Made by a program: the position numbers and the translations under genes
Part shown: piece after piece, positions 36,441 to 46,141 of the stretch
Layout of the letters: every line of letters starts with the position of its first letter
How positions within the stretch are numbered: the stretch's first letter is position 1
The notes under the pieces: generated by a model
What the model saw: only the letters and a program-made list of their open reading frames with translations
Database searches by the model: none
What the model was told of the DNA's origin: nothing
Origin: Burkholderia sp. Bp9142
GTDB taxonomy: Bacteria > Pseudomonadota > Gammaproteobacteria > Burkholderiales > Burkholderiaceae
Direction: 5' to 3'
Length of the DNA stretch: 64,000 bases
NCBI RefSeq assembly: GCF_003853415.1
Contig: NZ_QTPP01000035.1
Span: forward strand, 19,913-83,912

Positions 36441-38930
36441 TCACCGGTCCATCCAGTACCGTCGCTGCGCATCGCGGTAACGCTCGAACGCGAAACCGCC
36501 GCCCGCCGGCGCGACGTCGAACCGCACGGCCCCGTCGCAATCGGTGCGCGGCAGCGGAATCCCGCGCGCCTCATAGCGCGCAAGGACGGTCCGGTGCGGA
36601 TGCCCGAAGCGATTGCGATAGCCTACAGGAAATACCGCGACGCGCGGCCCGACCGAATCGAGGAAAGGCTCGACCGACGACGTGCGGCTGCCATGGTGCG
36701 GAACGACGAGGATCTGCGCGGCCAGTGCATCGCGCGAGCCGGCCACCAACCGCCGCTCGGCGCGCGCTTCGATGTCGCCCGTCAGCAGTGCCGACGTGCC
36801 GCCCGCGTCGATGCGCAGCACGCACGACCGTTCGTTCGACGGCCCCGCGCCCGCGACGCGCGGCGGCCACAGCATCGTGAACGCGACACCGTCCCAGGTC
36901 CACCGCTGCCCGGCCGTGCAAGGCAGCCGATCCGCCACGCCAGCCGCCTGCGCGTCGCGCCACAGCCGGTGCTGCGGCGCAATGCCTGCAAGCAGCTGGC
37001 GGACCTCGGCGGCCGCATAGACGGCCTCCGCACCGCCCGCGTGATCGGCATCCGCGTGGCTGAGCACGAGCGAATCGACGGTCCGGATTCCGCGTGCACG
37101 CAACGACGGCGCAACGATCCGCGTACCGGCATGGGTCGACTCCGCCCCCGGCCCCGCATCGAACAGCAAGGTCCGGCGCGCGGTCTCGACCAGTACCGCC
37201 GCGCCCTGCCCGACGTCGAGCACGGTCAGCCGGAAGCCGCCGGGCGGCGGCGCATCGGGCGCCGGCGCGACCAGCGGCAGCCACGTCATCGGCGCTGCCC
37301 AGCGCAGCGGCCAGCCGCGCGGCATCAATGCCCACACGACACCCACGCACGCAAGCGCCAGCACCGGCCAGTCCGGCATGCGCAGCCAGAACACGCCGGC
37401 AGGCCAGTCGGCGAGGTGCCCGAGCAGCACCATCATCGGTTCGAGCGCCGCATGCGCGAGCCGGAATGCACACGCGTCCAACGGCGCAGGCAACCCGATA
37501 CCGGCGAGCACGATCGGCGTCACGACCGAACTGACCCACGGAATCGCAAACGCATTGCCGAACGGGCCCGATACCGATATCTGCGCGAACCACGCGGCCG
37601 TCAGCGGCGCGAGGCCGATCGTCACCGCATACTGCACGCGCGTCGCCTCCGCGATACGGCGCCCGGCACGCGTACACCATGCGCGCAGCCGGCGCCGGCG
37701 GTCGACCGCAGCGGCGCCATCCGGCGCACTGTCGTCGCCGTCGAACGCGCGCACCGCGCGCCAGCCCGCCACCGCCATCAGGATCACGGCGACCGCCCCG
37801 AACGACAGCCAGAACCCGGCCGACAGCACCGCCCACGGATCGGCAAGCAGCACGCCGCCGAGCGCCGCGCACAACACCGCGGACGTCGGCACGCTGCGTC
37901 CGGCCAGATAGGCAGCCGCGCCGGCCGCGATCATCCACCACGCGCGCTGCGCCGGCACGTTGAAGCCGGCAAGCGCCGCATACCCGGCGGCGGCCGTCAG
38001 CGCCGCCAGCGAAGCCACGTAGGGCGCCGGCATCACGAGCGCCGCGGCCCGGCCACGCCAGCGCAGACGCCGCCAGACCATCGACACGATCGCGGCTGCA
38101 ATCGCGCCGACGAGCCCGACGTGCAGGCCCGAGATCGCGACCAGATGACTCGTGCCCGTATTGCGCAGCACGCGCCAGTCGTCGTCGCCGATGCCGGATT
38201 GATCGCCGACCGCGAGCGCGGTCACGATGCCGCGATGGCGCGCGCCGCCGCCGAGCGCGTCGCCGATACGCGTGCGCAGCGCGTCGCGCAGCCGATCGAT
38301 CGACGCGCGCCATCCCGATGCGCACGCGTCAAGCAATTCCGCCCGCTCGGGCGCGACGACATAGCCGATTGCACGAATGCCCGCGGCGAGCCACGCCGCC
38401 TCGCTGTCGCGCACGCCGGGATTCGCCTCGGCATGCGGGCGCTTCAGGCGCACCACGAGACGCCAGCGCTGCGCGGCGCGCAAATCGGGAATCGTGTCGC
38501 GTGCGTCGGCCGCGCCGTACGTGCGCCATGACAACCGGATCACCGGCGGGAAACGGGCGAGCCCTGCGTCGTTCGATTCGACGGCAAACAACAGTCGCGC
38601 GCCAGTGTCGTCGATCACCGGCAACCCGCGGATCACGCCCGTGACGACGATGTCGCGCCCTTCCCGCTCGACGGGCAGGCTGTCACGCAGCCGCCATTCG
38701 GCGCGCGCGGCCGCATAGCCGAATCCGATCGCACAGGCGGCGCTTGCGCACAGCATCCACCGGAGCGCGACGATCGCACGGGTTCGACGGCGCCGCGCGG
38801 ACCATCCGAGCAGCGCGCCGCAACCGGCCAGCACGGCCGCCCCGCCAGTCCAGCCGCCCGCGCCCGGCAACGCCGCCTGCCGCTGCAGCACGACGACGCC
38901 GAGCGCGAACGCGATCCACCACACGCGCAT
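36441..38930 (-). CDS. comEC: DNA internalization competence protein ComEC/Rec2
   Basis: Predicted inner-membrane channel for single-stranded DNA uptake. An 829-aa protein with an N-terminal DUF4131 part, a multi-pass Competence domain with the hallmark GTSHLVAISGLHVGL, and a C-terminal metallo-beta-lactamase-like domain with LSHADADHAGG. The ATG at 38930 has an AGGAGG ribosome-binding site just upstream, which decides against an ATG 54 bp further up. It follows tatD on the minus strand. The gene is intact. Confidence 0.93.
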   Translation of the reverse strand: MRVWWIAFALGVVVLQRQAALPGAGGWTGGAAVLAGCGALLGWSARRRRTRAIVALRWMLCASAACAIGFGYAAARAEWRLRDSLPVEREGRDIVVTGVIRGLPVIDDTGARLLFAVESNDAGLARFPPVIRLSWRTYGAADARDTIPDLRAAQRWRLVVRLKRPHAEANPGVRDSEAAWLAAGIRAIGYVVAPERAELLDACASGWRASIDRLRDALRTRIGDALGGGARHRGIVTALAVGDQSGIGDDDWRVLRNTGTSHLVAISGLHVGLVGAIAAAIVSMVWRRLRWRGRAAALVMPAPYVASLAALTAAAGYAALAGFNVPAQRAWWMIAAGAAAYLAGRSVPTSAVLCAALGGVLLADPWAVLSAGFWLSFGAVAVILMAVAGWRAVRAFDGDDSAPDGAAAVDRRRRLRAWCTRAGRRIAEATRVQYAVTIGLAPLTAAWFAQISVSGPFGNAFAIPWVSSVVTPIVLAGIGLPAPLDACAFRLAHAALEPMMVLLGHLADWPAGVFWLRMPDWPVLALACVGVVWALMPRGWPLRWAAPMTWLPLVAPAPDAPPPGGFRLTVLDVGQGAAVLVETARRTLLFDAGPGAESTHAGTRIVAPSLRARGIRTVDSLVLSHADADHAGGAEAVYAAAEVRQLLAGIAPQHRLWRDAQAAGVADRLPCTAGQRWTWDGVAFTMLWPPRVAGAGPSNERSCVLRIDAGGTSALLTGDIEARAERRLVAGSRDALAAQILVVPHHGSRTSSVEPFLDSVGPRVAVFPVGYRNRFGHPHRTVLARYEARGIPLPRTDCDGAVRFDVAPAGGGFAFERYRDAQRRYWMDR

Positions 38931-38987
38931 CGCGCCTCCTCGTCGACCTGACGCCGCCGTTGTCGAGACGGCGCCTTCCGGCAACGA

Positions 38988-39776
38988 TTATGCGGACGAA
39001 AGTGCGAGGCGCGGCAGCGCGGCGAGCGCGTTAGCCGTTGTGGATAGGGACAGCGCGTGTGCGTCGATCCCGCGCAGCTCGGCGAGCACGTCGCCGATGC
39101 GCGGCACCTGGTCGGGCGTGTTGCGGGATTTGTACGCCCACTCGGGCGCGATGTCGGGCGCGTCCGTCTCGACGACAATCGCATCGAGCGGCAACTGCGC
39201 GGCGAGCCGGCGGATCTGCAACGCGCGTCCGAACGTCGCGTTGCCGCCGAAACCGAGATGCAGCCCCTGCGCGAGATAGGCGTCGGCCTGCTGGAAACTG
39301 CCGTTGAACGCATGCGCGATGCCGCGCCGCACGCCGAAGCGGCGCAGCCCGGCCAGCACGCGGTCCTGCGACTTGCGCACGTGGCACAGCACCGGCAGGT
39401 CGAATTCGCGCGCGAGCTTGAGCTGCCCCTGATAGAAGAATTGCTGCCGCGCTTCGTCGAGCCCCGGCACGAAGTAGTCGAGACCGATCTCGCCGATCGC
39501 GACGAAGCGCGGATCGTCGAGGCTCGCCTCGATCTCCATGCGCAGCCGGTCGAGATCCTCGTCGCGCGCGTGCGGCGTATACATCGGGTGGATGCCGAGC
39601 GCATAGACCGCGCCCGGCGTGCGCTGCGCCAGTTCGCGCACCGTCGTGAAGTTGTCGCGCCCGACGCTCGGGATCACGATGCGCGACACGCCGGCCGCGC
39701 GCGCCGCCTGCGCGACCGCGTCGCGGTCGCCGTCAAATTCGGCGGCATCGAGATGGCAATGCGTATCGATCCACAT
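38988..39776 (-). CDS. tatD: TatD-family deoxyribonuclease
   Basis: Metal-dependent nuclease of the TatD/amidohydrolase fold, 262 aa. Motifs: MWIDTHCHLD (H6, H8), GEIGLDYF, CHVRKSQD, HAFNGS and the C-terminal ETDAPDIAPEW. The ATG at 39776 begins exactly at the family N-terminus. It lies between lolD and comEC on the same strand; close relatives act in DNA repair or 3'-5' trimming, but the specific subtype (TatD or YcfH) is uncertain. Confidence 0.9.
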   Translation of the reverse strand: MWIDTHCHLDAAEFDGDRDAVAQAARAAGVSRIVIPSVGRDNFTTVRELAQRTPGAVYALGIHPMYTPHARDEDLDRLRMEIEASLDDPRFVAIGEIGLDYFVPGLDEARQQFFYQGQLKLAREFDLPVLCHVRKSQDRVLAGLRRFGVRRGIAHAFNGSFQQADAYLAQGLHLGFGGNATFGRALQIRRLAAQLPLDAIVVETDAPDIAPEWAYKSRNTPDQVPRIGDVLAELRGIDAHALSLSTTANALAALPRLALSSA

Positions 39777-39841
39777 GGCGGCTTTCCTGCGCCCTCGCCG
39801 CAACGCCGGGACTCACCCCGCGGCACGGTGGAGGCGTTCGT

Positions 39842-40592
<751 letters not shown>

Positions 40593-40600
<8 letters not shown>

Positions 40601-41846
40601 AGCGCAGCGCCTCCGCCGGCTTCACCTTCGCGCCGCGCCAGCTCGGATAGAGCGTCGCGACGGCCGACAGCGCGAACGCGATCAGGCCGATCTTGATGAC
40701 GTCGCCCGCGACGAGCTCGGACGGCAGCTCGCTGATGAAGTACACCGACGGCGGCAGGAACTGCACGCCGAACAGATGCTCGATCATCGGGATCAGCCAC
40801 GGAATGCTCCACGCGATCAGGCAGCCGAGCGCGACGCCCGACGCGGTGCCGACGAAGCCGATCGTCACGCCCTGCACGACGAAGATCTTCATGATCGAGC
40901 CCGGCTGCGCGCCGAGCGTGCGCAGGATCGCGATGTCGGCCTGCTTGTTGGTCACCGTCATCACGAGCGACGATACGAGGTTGAACGCGGCGACCGCGAT
41001 GATCAGCGTAAGGATGATGAACATCATCCGCTTCTCGATCTGCACGGCCGAGAACCAGGTCTTGTTCTGCTGGGTCCAGTCGCGGATGTACAGGCTGCCC
41101 GACAGCGTATGCGACAGCTCGACCGCGACCTGCGGCGCCTTCTGCATGTCGGTAAGCCGCAGCCGCACGCCGGTCGGCGCGGACATCCGGAACAGCGCCT
41201 CGGCGTCGCGGATGTCGATCATCGCGAGCGTGCTGTCGTATTCGTAGTGGCCCGACTCGAACACGCCGACCACCGTGAACTGCTTGAGCCGCGGCATCAT
41301 GCCGGCCGGCGTGATCGTGCCTTCGGGCGCGACGAGCGTGACCTTGTCGCCGACCGTCACGCCGAGGTTGCCGGCGAGCGCGTCGCCGAGCACGATGCCG
41401 AACTGGCCGGGCACGAGCGCGGTCAGCTGGCCCGCCTTCATGTCCTTGCCGATGTCCGACACCTGCGGCTCGAGCGACGGCTCGATGCCGCGCAGCATCA
41501 CGCCGCTCACCGCGTCCTGGCGCGTGAGCAGCGCCTGCGCGTCGACGTACGGCGCCGCGCCGGTCACCGACGGGTTGCGGCGCGCTTCCTGCGCGGTCAA
41601 TTGCCAGTCGGGCATCGAGCCGGTCGGCGAGAACACCTCGACGTGCGCGAGCACCGACAGCATGCGGTCGCGCACCTCCTTCTGGAAGCCGTTCATCACG
41701 GACAGCACGACGATCAGCGCCGCGACGCCGAGCGCGATCCCGAGCATCGACACGAGCGCGATGAAGGAAATGAAGCCGTTGCCGGTCGTGCGTTTGCCGG
41801 CGCGCGTGTAGCGCCAGCCGATCTGCCATTCGTACGGAAGTTTCAA
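40593..41846 (-). CDS. lolC: Lipoprotein-releasing ABC transporter permease LolC/LolE/LolF
   Basis: Inner-membrane permease partner of LolD, 417 aa. One N-terminal membrane segment (FISFIALVSMLGIALGVAALIVVLSVMNGF), a large periplasmic domain and three C-terminal membrane segments match the LolC/E family. The start is TTG with an AAAGGA ribosome-binding site 6 bp upstream. Only one permease gene is at this locus, so it may work as a homodimer of the LolF type. Divergent from rpfE. Confidence 0.9.
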
Positions 41847-42018
41847 GCGAATCCTTTCTGCTGGTTACGGCGGGGATGGCGGCCCGCGCCCGGAGCGCCG
41901 TCCGGCGGCGGCCGGCCGCCCGGGCGCGGCCGAAAAAGCGGCCGCCGGACGCAATCGGGCCCAATCGAGCCCGATCGGGCCGTTAGCCGGCCCGATCACG
42001 CGCGCAGTTTGCCATACA

Positions 42019-43092
42019 ATGCGCACCATCATGCACGACCGACGCCTCCATTTTCTCGTTCCGTTCGCGCTGCCGCCGGCGGCCGATGCGGCCTCGTCCC
42101 TGCACACGCTGGACAGCCCCGCGCTCGAAAAGTTGCTCGCCCGCGCAAGCCTCGTCGAGCGCGTGGCCGGCGAGGACTTCCAGCGCACGCTGCCGCACGA
42201 GCGCTGGCTGGCCCGCCAGTTCGGCGCGACCCAGGGCAACGCCGCCGACGAGGCGCCGCTCGCGCCCTACATGCTGCTGGCGGACGGCGGCGACCCCGGC
42301 ACGCAGGCCTGGGCGTGCGTCGAGCCTGTCCACGTCGAAATCGCGCACGATCACCTCGTGCTCGTCGATCCGGCGAGCCTCGCGCTCGAGGACGGCGACG
42401 CGGCCGCCTTGCTGGCGGTCGCGCGCCCGCTGATCGAGGAGCTCGGCGTGCGGCTGGAAGCGCCGCAGCCGGCTCGCTGGTACCTGTCGAGCGAGCAGCT
42501 CGCCCGCCTCGCCGGCGCCGCGCCGCTGCGCGCGAGCGGCCGCAACATCGAGATCTGGCTGCCGCACGAGGCGCACACCGGCGAACGTTCGCGGATGTGG
42601 ATGAAGCTGCAGAACGAAGTGCAGATGGCGTGGTTCCAGCATCCGGTCAACGAAGCGCGCGAAGCGCGCGGGCTGCCCGCCGTCAATTCGATCTGGTTCC
42701 ATGCGCAAGGCACGCTGAAGCCGGTCGGCAAGCCGTTCGCGCGCGTGCTGTCCACGTCGCCCGCGGCGCTCGGCCTCGCGCGCGCCGCGCAGGCCGAGGC
42801 CGGCGCCGTGCCGGCCGCATTCGATGCGCTGCCCGCCGCCGGCGCGACGCTCGTCGAGCTGCCGACGCTGTCCGCCCCGTTCATCGAACAGGACTGGGCT
42901 CGCTGGCACGACGCGCTCGCCGCGCTCGAGCGCGACTGGTTCGCGCCGTCCCTCGCCGCGCTGCGCAACGGCAAGCTGGCGAGCGTCGACTTCACGCTGT
43001 GCGGCGACACCAGCTCCGTGACGCTGCATGCGACGCGCGGCGACCTGCGCAAGTTCTGGCGCCGCCGCGCGCTGGCCTCCCTGTTCGAATAA
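42019..43092 (+). CDS. Conserved RpfE-like regulatory protein
   Basis: A 357-aa protein of the family annotated as RpfE in Xanthomonas or, loosely, as a phosphoglycerate-mutase-like protein. Recognisable parts are RRLHFLVPFALPP near the start and the conserved core RNIEIWLPHEAHTGERSRMWMKLQNEVQMAW (about 175-210), followed by NSIWFHAQG. It lies 10 bp ahead of recJ; the order with prfB and lysS is shared with the xanthomonad rpf region, supporting the family call. An internal ATG at 42031 is an equally good start. Biochemical role unknown. Confidence 0.78.
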   Translation: MRTIMHDRRLHFLVPFALPPAADAASSLHTLDSPALEKLLARASLVERVAGEDFQRTLPHERWLARQFGATQGNAADEAPLAPYMLLADGGDPGTQAWACVEPVHVEIAHDHLVLVDPASLALEDGDAAALLAVARPLIEELGVRLEAPQPARWYLSSEQLARLAGAAPLRASGRNIEIWLPHEAHTGERSRMWMKLQNEVQMAWFQHPVNEAREARGLPAVNSIWFHAQGTLKPVGKPFARVLSTSPAALGLARAAQAEAGAVPAAFDALPAAGATLVELPTLSAPFIEQDWARWHDALAALERDWFAPSLAALRNGKLASVDFTLCGDTSSVTLHATRGDLRKFWRRRALASLFE

Positions 43093-43102
43093 CCCAACCC
43101 GA

Positions 43103-44800
43103 ATGACCCGGATCGTTACCCGCCCCGTCGCGCCCGCCGACGCCGAAGCGCTCGCGCGCCACGGCCTGCATCCCGTCCTCGCGCGCCTGTATGCGTCGCG
43201 CGGCGTGCAGTCCCCGACCGACATCGAGACCGCGCTCGCGCGCCTCGTGCCGCCCACCGAACTGAAAGGCTGCGCCGACGCCGCGTCGCTGCTCGCCGAC
43301 GCGATCGCCGACAAGCGGCGCCTCCTGGTCGTCGCCGACTACGACTGCGATGGCGCGACCGCCTGCGCGGTCGCGGTGCGCGGCCTGCGGATGTTCGGCG
43401 CGCAAATCGACTACCTGGTGCCGAACCGCTTCGAATACGGTTACGGGCTCACGCCCGAGATCGTCGAGCTCGCGGCCGCACGCAAGCCCGACCTGCTGAT
43501 CACGGTCGACAACGGGATCGCGAGCGTCGCGGGTGTCGAGGCCGCCAACGCACGCGGCATCGACGTGCTCGTGACCGACCACCACCTGCCCGGCGACGCG
43601 CTGCCCGCCGCGCGCGCGATCGTCAACCCGAACCAGCCCGGCTGCGCATTCCCGAGCAAGCACATCGCCGGCGTCGGCGTGATGTTCTACGTGCTGCTCG
43701 CGCTGCGCGCCGAGCTGCGCCGCCGCGGCGCATTCGCGAGCAAGGAGGCCGAACCGCGCCTCGACGGGCTGCTCGACCTCGTCGCGCTCGGCACCGTCGC
43801 CGACGTGGTGCGGCTCGACGGCAACAACCGCGTGCTCGTCGCGCAGGGGCTGCAGCGCATCCGCAACGGCCGCATGCAGCCGGGCATCGCCGCGCTGTTC
43901 CGCGCGGCCGGCCGCGAGGCGCGCACCGCGTCGGGCTTCGACCTCGGCTTCGGCCTCGGCCCGCGCCTGAACGCCGCCGGACGGCTCTCCGACATGTCGC
44001 TCGGCATCGAATGCCTGATCACCGACGACATCGGCCGCGCGTGGGACCTCGCGCAGCAGCTCGACGTGATGAACCGCGAGCGCCGCGAGATCGAGGCCGG
44101 CATGCAGCAGCAGGCGCTCGCCGACCTCGCCGACGTCGATCCGGCCGACGCGTGCACGATCACGCTGTTCAATCCCGAATGGCACCAGGGCGTGATCGGC
44201 ATCGTCGCGGGGCGGCTCAAGGAGAAATTCCACCGTCCGTCGTTCACGTTCGCGCATGCCGACGAAGCCGGCACGCGGGTCAAGGGTTCGGGCCGCTCGA
44301 TTCCCGGCTTCCACCTGCGCGATGCGCTCGATCTTGTATCGAAGCGCGAGCCCGACCTGATCGTCGCGTTCGGCGGCCACGCGATGGCCGCCGGCCTCAC
44401 GCTCGACACCGACAACGTGCCGCGCTTCGCGGCCGCGTTCGAGGCCGTCGCGCGCGAGTGGCTGTCCGACGACGCGCTCGCGCGCGTGATCGAGACCGAC
44501 GGCGAACTCGAGGAAGCGTATTTCACACCGCAGTTCGTCGGGCTGCTCGACGAAGCCGTCTGGGGCCAGGGCTTTCCGGCCCCGCTTTTCTCCGGCGAGT
44601 TCGACGTCGTGTCGCAGTCGCTCGTGAAGGAAAAGCACTTGAAGCTGCAGCTGGCGCGCGGCCGCCAGCGCTTGAACGCAATCTGGTTCAATCACACCGA
44701 GCCGCTGCCGGCGAGCGCGCTGATCGCATATCGCCTCGTGGCCGACACGTGGAACGGCGTGACGCGCGTCCAGCTGATCGTCGAGCACGCGGCCGGCTGA
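43103..44800 (+). CDS. recJ: Single-stranded-DNA-specific exonuclease RecJ
   Basis: 5'-3' exonuclease acting in recombination and repair. The DHH phosphoesterase motifs are VVADYDCDG (D79, D81), D136 in TVDNG and DHH at 159-161, and the DHHA1 domain contains the later GSGRSIPGFHL and FGGHAMAAGLTL. The length is 565 aa. ATG at 43103 follows rpfE by 10 bp. The gene ends before a long GC hairpin. Confidence 0.96.
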   Translation: MTRIVTRPVAPADAEALARHGLHPVLARLYASRGVQSPTDIETALARLVPPTELKGCADAASLLADAIADKRRLLVVADYDCDGATACAVAVRGLRMFGAQIDYLVPNRFEYGYGLTPEIVELAAARKPDLLITVDNGIASVAGVEAANARGIDVLVTDHHLPGDALPAARAIVNPNQPGCAFPSKHIAGVGVMFYVLLALRAELRRRGAFASKEAEPRLDGLLDLVALGTVADVVRLDGNNRVLVAQGLQRIRNGRMQPGIAALFRAAGREARTASGFDLGFGLGPRLNAAGRLSDMSLGIECLITDDIGRAWDLAQQLDVMNRERREIEAGMQQQALADLADVDPADACTITLFNPEWHQGVIGIVAGRLKEKFHRPSFTFAHADEAGTRVKGSGRSIPGFHLRDALDLVSKREPDLIVAFGGHAMAAGLTLDTDNVPRFAAAFEAVAREWLSDDALARVIETDGELEEAYFTPQFVGLLDEAVWGQGFPAPLFSGEFDVVSQSLVKEKHLKLQLARGRQRLNAIWFNHTEPLPASALIAYRLVADTWNGVTRVQLIVEHAAG

Positions 44801-44842
44801 GCGTCGCGCGCCCGGCCACCCGGCCTGCGGCGCTCGCGGGCC

Positions 44843-44881
44843 GCATGCGCGCCGCGCCGGACGAGGCCGCGGCGCGCATGC
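44843..44881 (+). terminator. Long GC hairpin between recJ and prfB
   Basis: Perfect 14-bp arms (GCATGCGCGCCGCG / CGCGGCGCGCATGC) around an 11-nt loop. There is no T-run, only AAGCATATT, so it may be a Rho-independent-like stop or a 3'-end stabiliser for the recJ transcript. Confidence 0.5.
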
Positions 44882-44920
44882 AAGCATATTCCGCGTCACC
44901 GGGACACCCTGCCGATCGGC

Positions 44921-44926
44921 TATAAT
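44921..44926 (+). promoter_or_regulatory. Candidate -10 of prfB
   Basis: Perfect TATAAT 36 bp upstream of the prfB ATG. No good -35 is visible at 16-18 bp. It suggests that prfB-lysS has its own promoter. Confidence 0.5.
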
Positions 44927-44961
44927 TCCGCTTTTTTACGAAGCAAGAACAGCGAACGATC

Positions 44962-46066
44962 ATGGAAGCGGAACGTCTCAACGCGATCGAAAGCTCCCTG
45001 CTCGACCTGCGCAACCGCGCGGGCGAGCTTCGGGGGTATCTTTGACTACGACGCCAAATCTGCGCGTCTGATCGAAGTCAACAAGGAACTCGAAGACCCG
45101 AACGTCTGGAACGATTCGAAGAACGCCCAGGCACTCGGCCGCGAGAAGAAGCTGCTGGAAGGCGTCGTCACGACGCTGACGGTGCTCGATAGCGACCTGC
45201 GCGATGCACTCGACCTGTTCGAGCTGGCTCGCGAGGAAGGTGACGAGGATACGCTGCTCGCATCGGAAGACGACGCGAAGAAACTCGAAGCGCGCGTCGG
45301 CGACATCGAATTCCGCCGGATGTTCTCGAACCCGGCCGACCCGAACAACTGCTTCATCGACATCCAGGCCGGCGCCGGCGGCACCGAGGCGTGCGACTGG
45401 GCGTCGATGCTGCTGCGCCAGTACCTGCGCTACTGCGAACGCAAGGGCTTCAAGGCCGAAGTGCTCGAAGAGTCCGACGGCGACGTCGCCGGCATCAAGA
45501 ACGCGACGGTCAAGGTCACGGGCGAATACGCATACGGCTTCCTGCGCACCGAAACGGGCATCCACCGCCTCGTGCGCAAGTCGCCGTTCGACTCGTCGGG
45601 CGGCCGCCACACGTCGTTCTCGTCGGTGTTCGTATATCCGGAAATCGACGACTCGATCGAAGTCGAGGTCAATCCGGCCGACCTGCGCATCGACACGTAC
45701 CGCGCATCGGGCGCGGGCGGCCAGCACATCAACAAGACCGACTCGGCGGTGCGGATCACGCACATGCCGACCGGCATCGTCGTGCAGTGCCAGAACGACC
45801 GCTCGCAGCACCGCAACCGTGCCGAAGCGATGGCGATGCTGAAGTCGCGCCTGTACGAAGCCGAGATGCGCAAGCGCCAGGCCGAGCAGGACAAGCTCGA
45901 ATCGAGCAAGACCGATGTGGGCTGGGGCCACCAGATCCGTTCATACGTGCTCGACCAGAGCCGCGTGAAGGACCTGCGCACCAACGTCGAAATGAGCAAC
46001 ACGCGAGCCGTCCTCGACGGCGATCTCGACGACTTCATCAGCGCGAGCCTCAAACAGGGCGTGTAA
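44962..46066 (+). CDS. prfB: Peptide chain release factor 2 (programmed +1 frameshift)
   Basis: RF2, which reads UGA and UAA and releases the peptide. The gene is in two overlapping frames: 27 codons from 44962 end at an in-frame UGA (45043-45045), and a +1 shift resumes at GAC (45044) through 46066, giving 367 aa. The SPF anticodon-like tripeptide is at 207-209 and the catalytic GGQ at 252-254. The break is the conserved RF2 autoregulation, not a mutation. lysS follows. Confidence 0.97.
45031..45046 (+). promoter_or_regulatory. RF2 programmed frameshift site
   Basis: The sequence CGGGGGTATCTTTGAC combines an internal Shine-Dalgarno-like GGGGG with the slippery CTT-TGA-C. Low RF2 lets the ribosome shift +1 at CUU, so prfB is self-regulated. 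This matches the classic arrangement. Confidence 0.97.
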
Positions 46067-46141
46067 GCGCCGCGGCGCGGCCCCTCCGGTCGCGCCGCCC
46101 TTCCCGTTGCGTTGCCGCACCCACTCCGAATTCCGACCATC

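Noticed and set aside
45043..45045. Nonsense mutation in prfB
   Set aside because: The UGA sits in the conserved RF2 programmed frameshift site.
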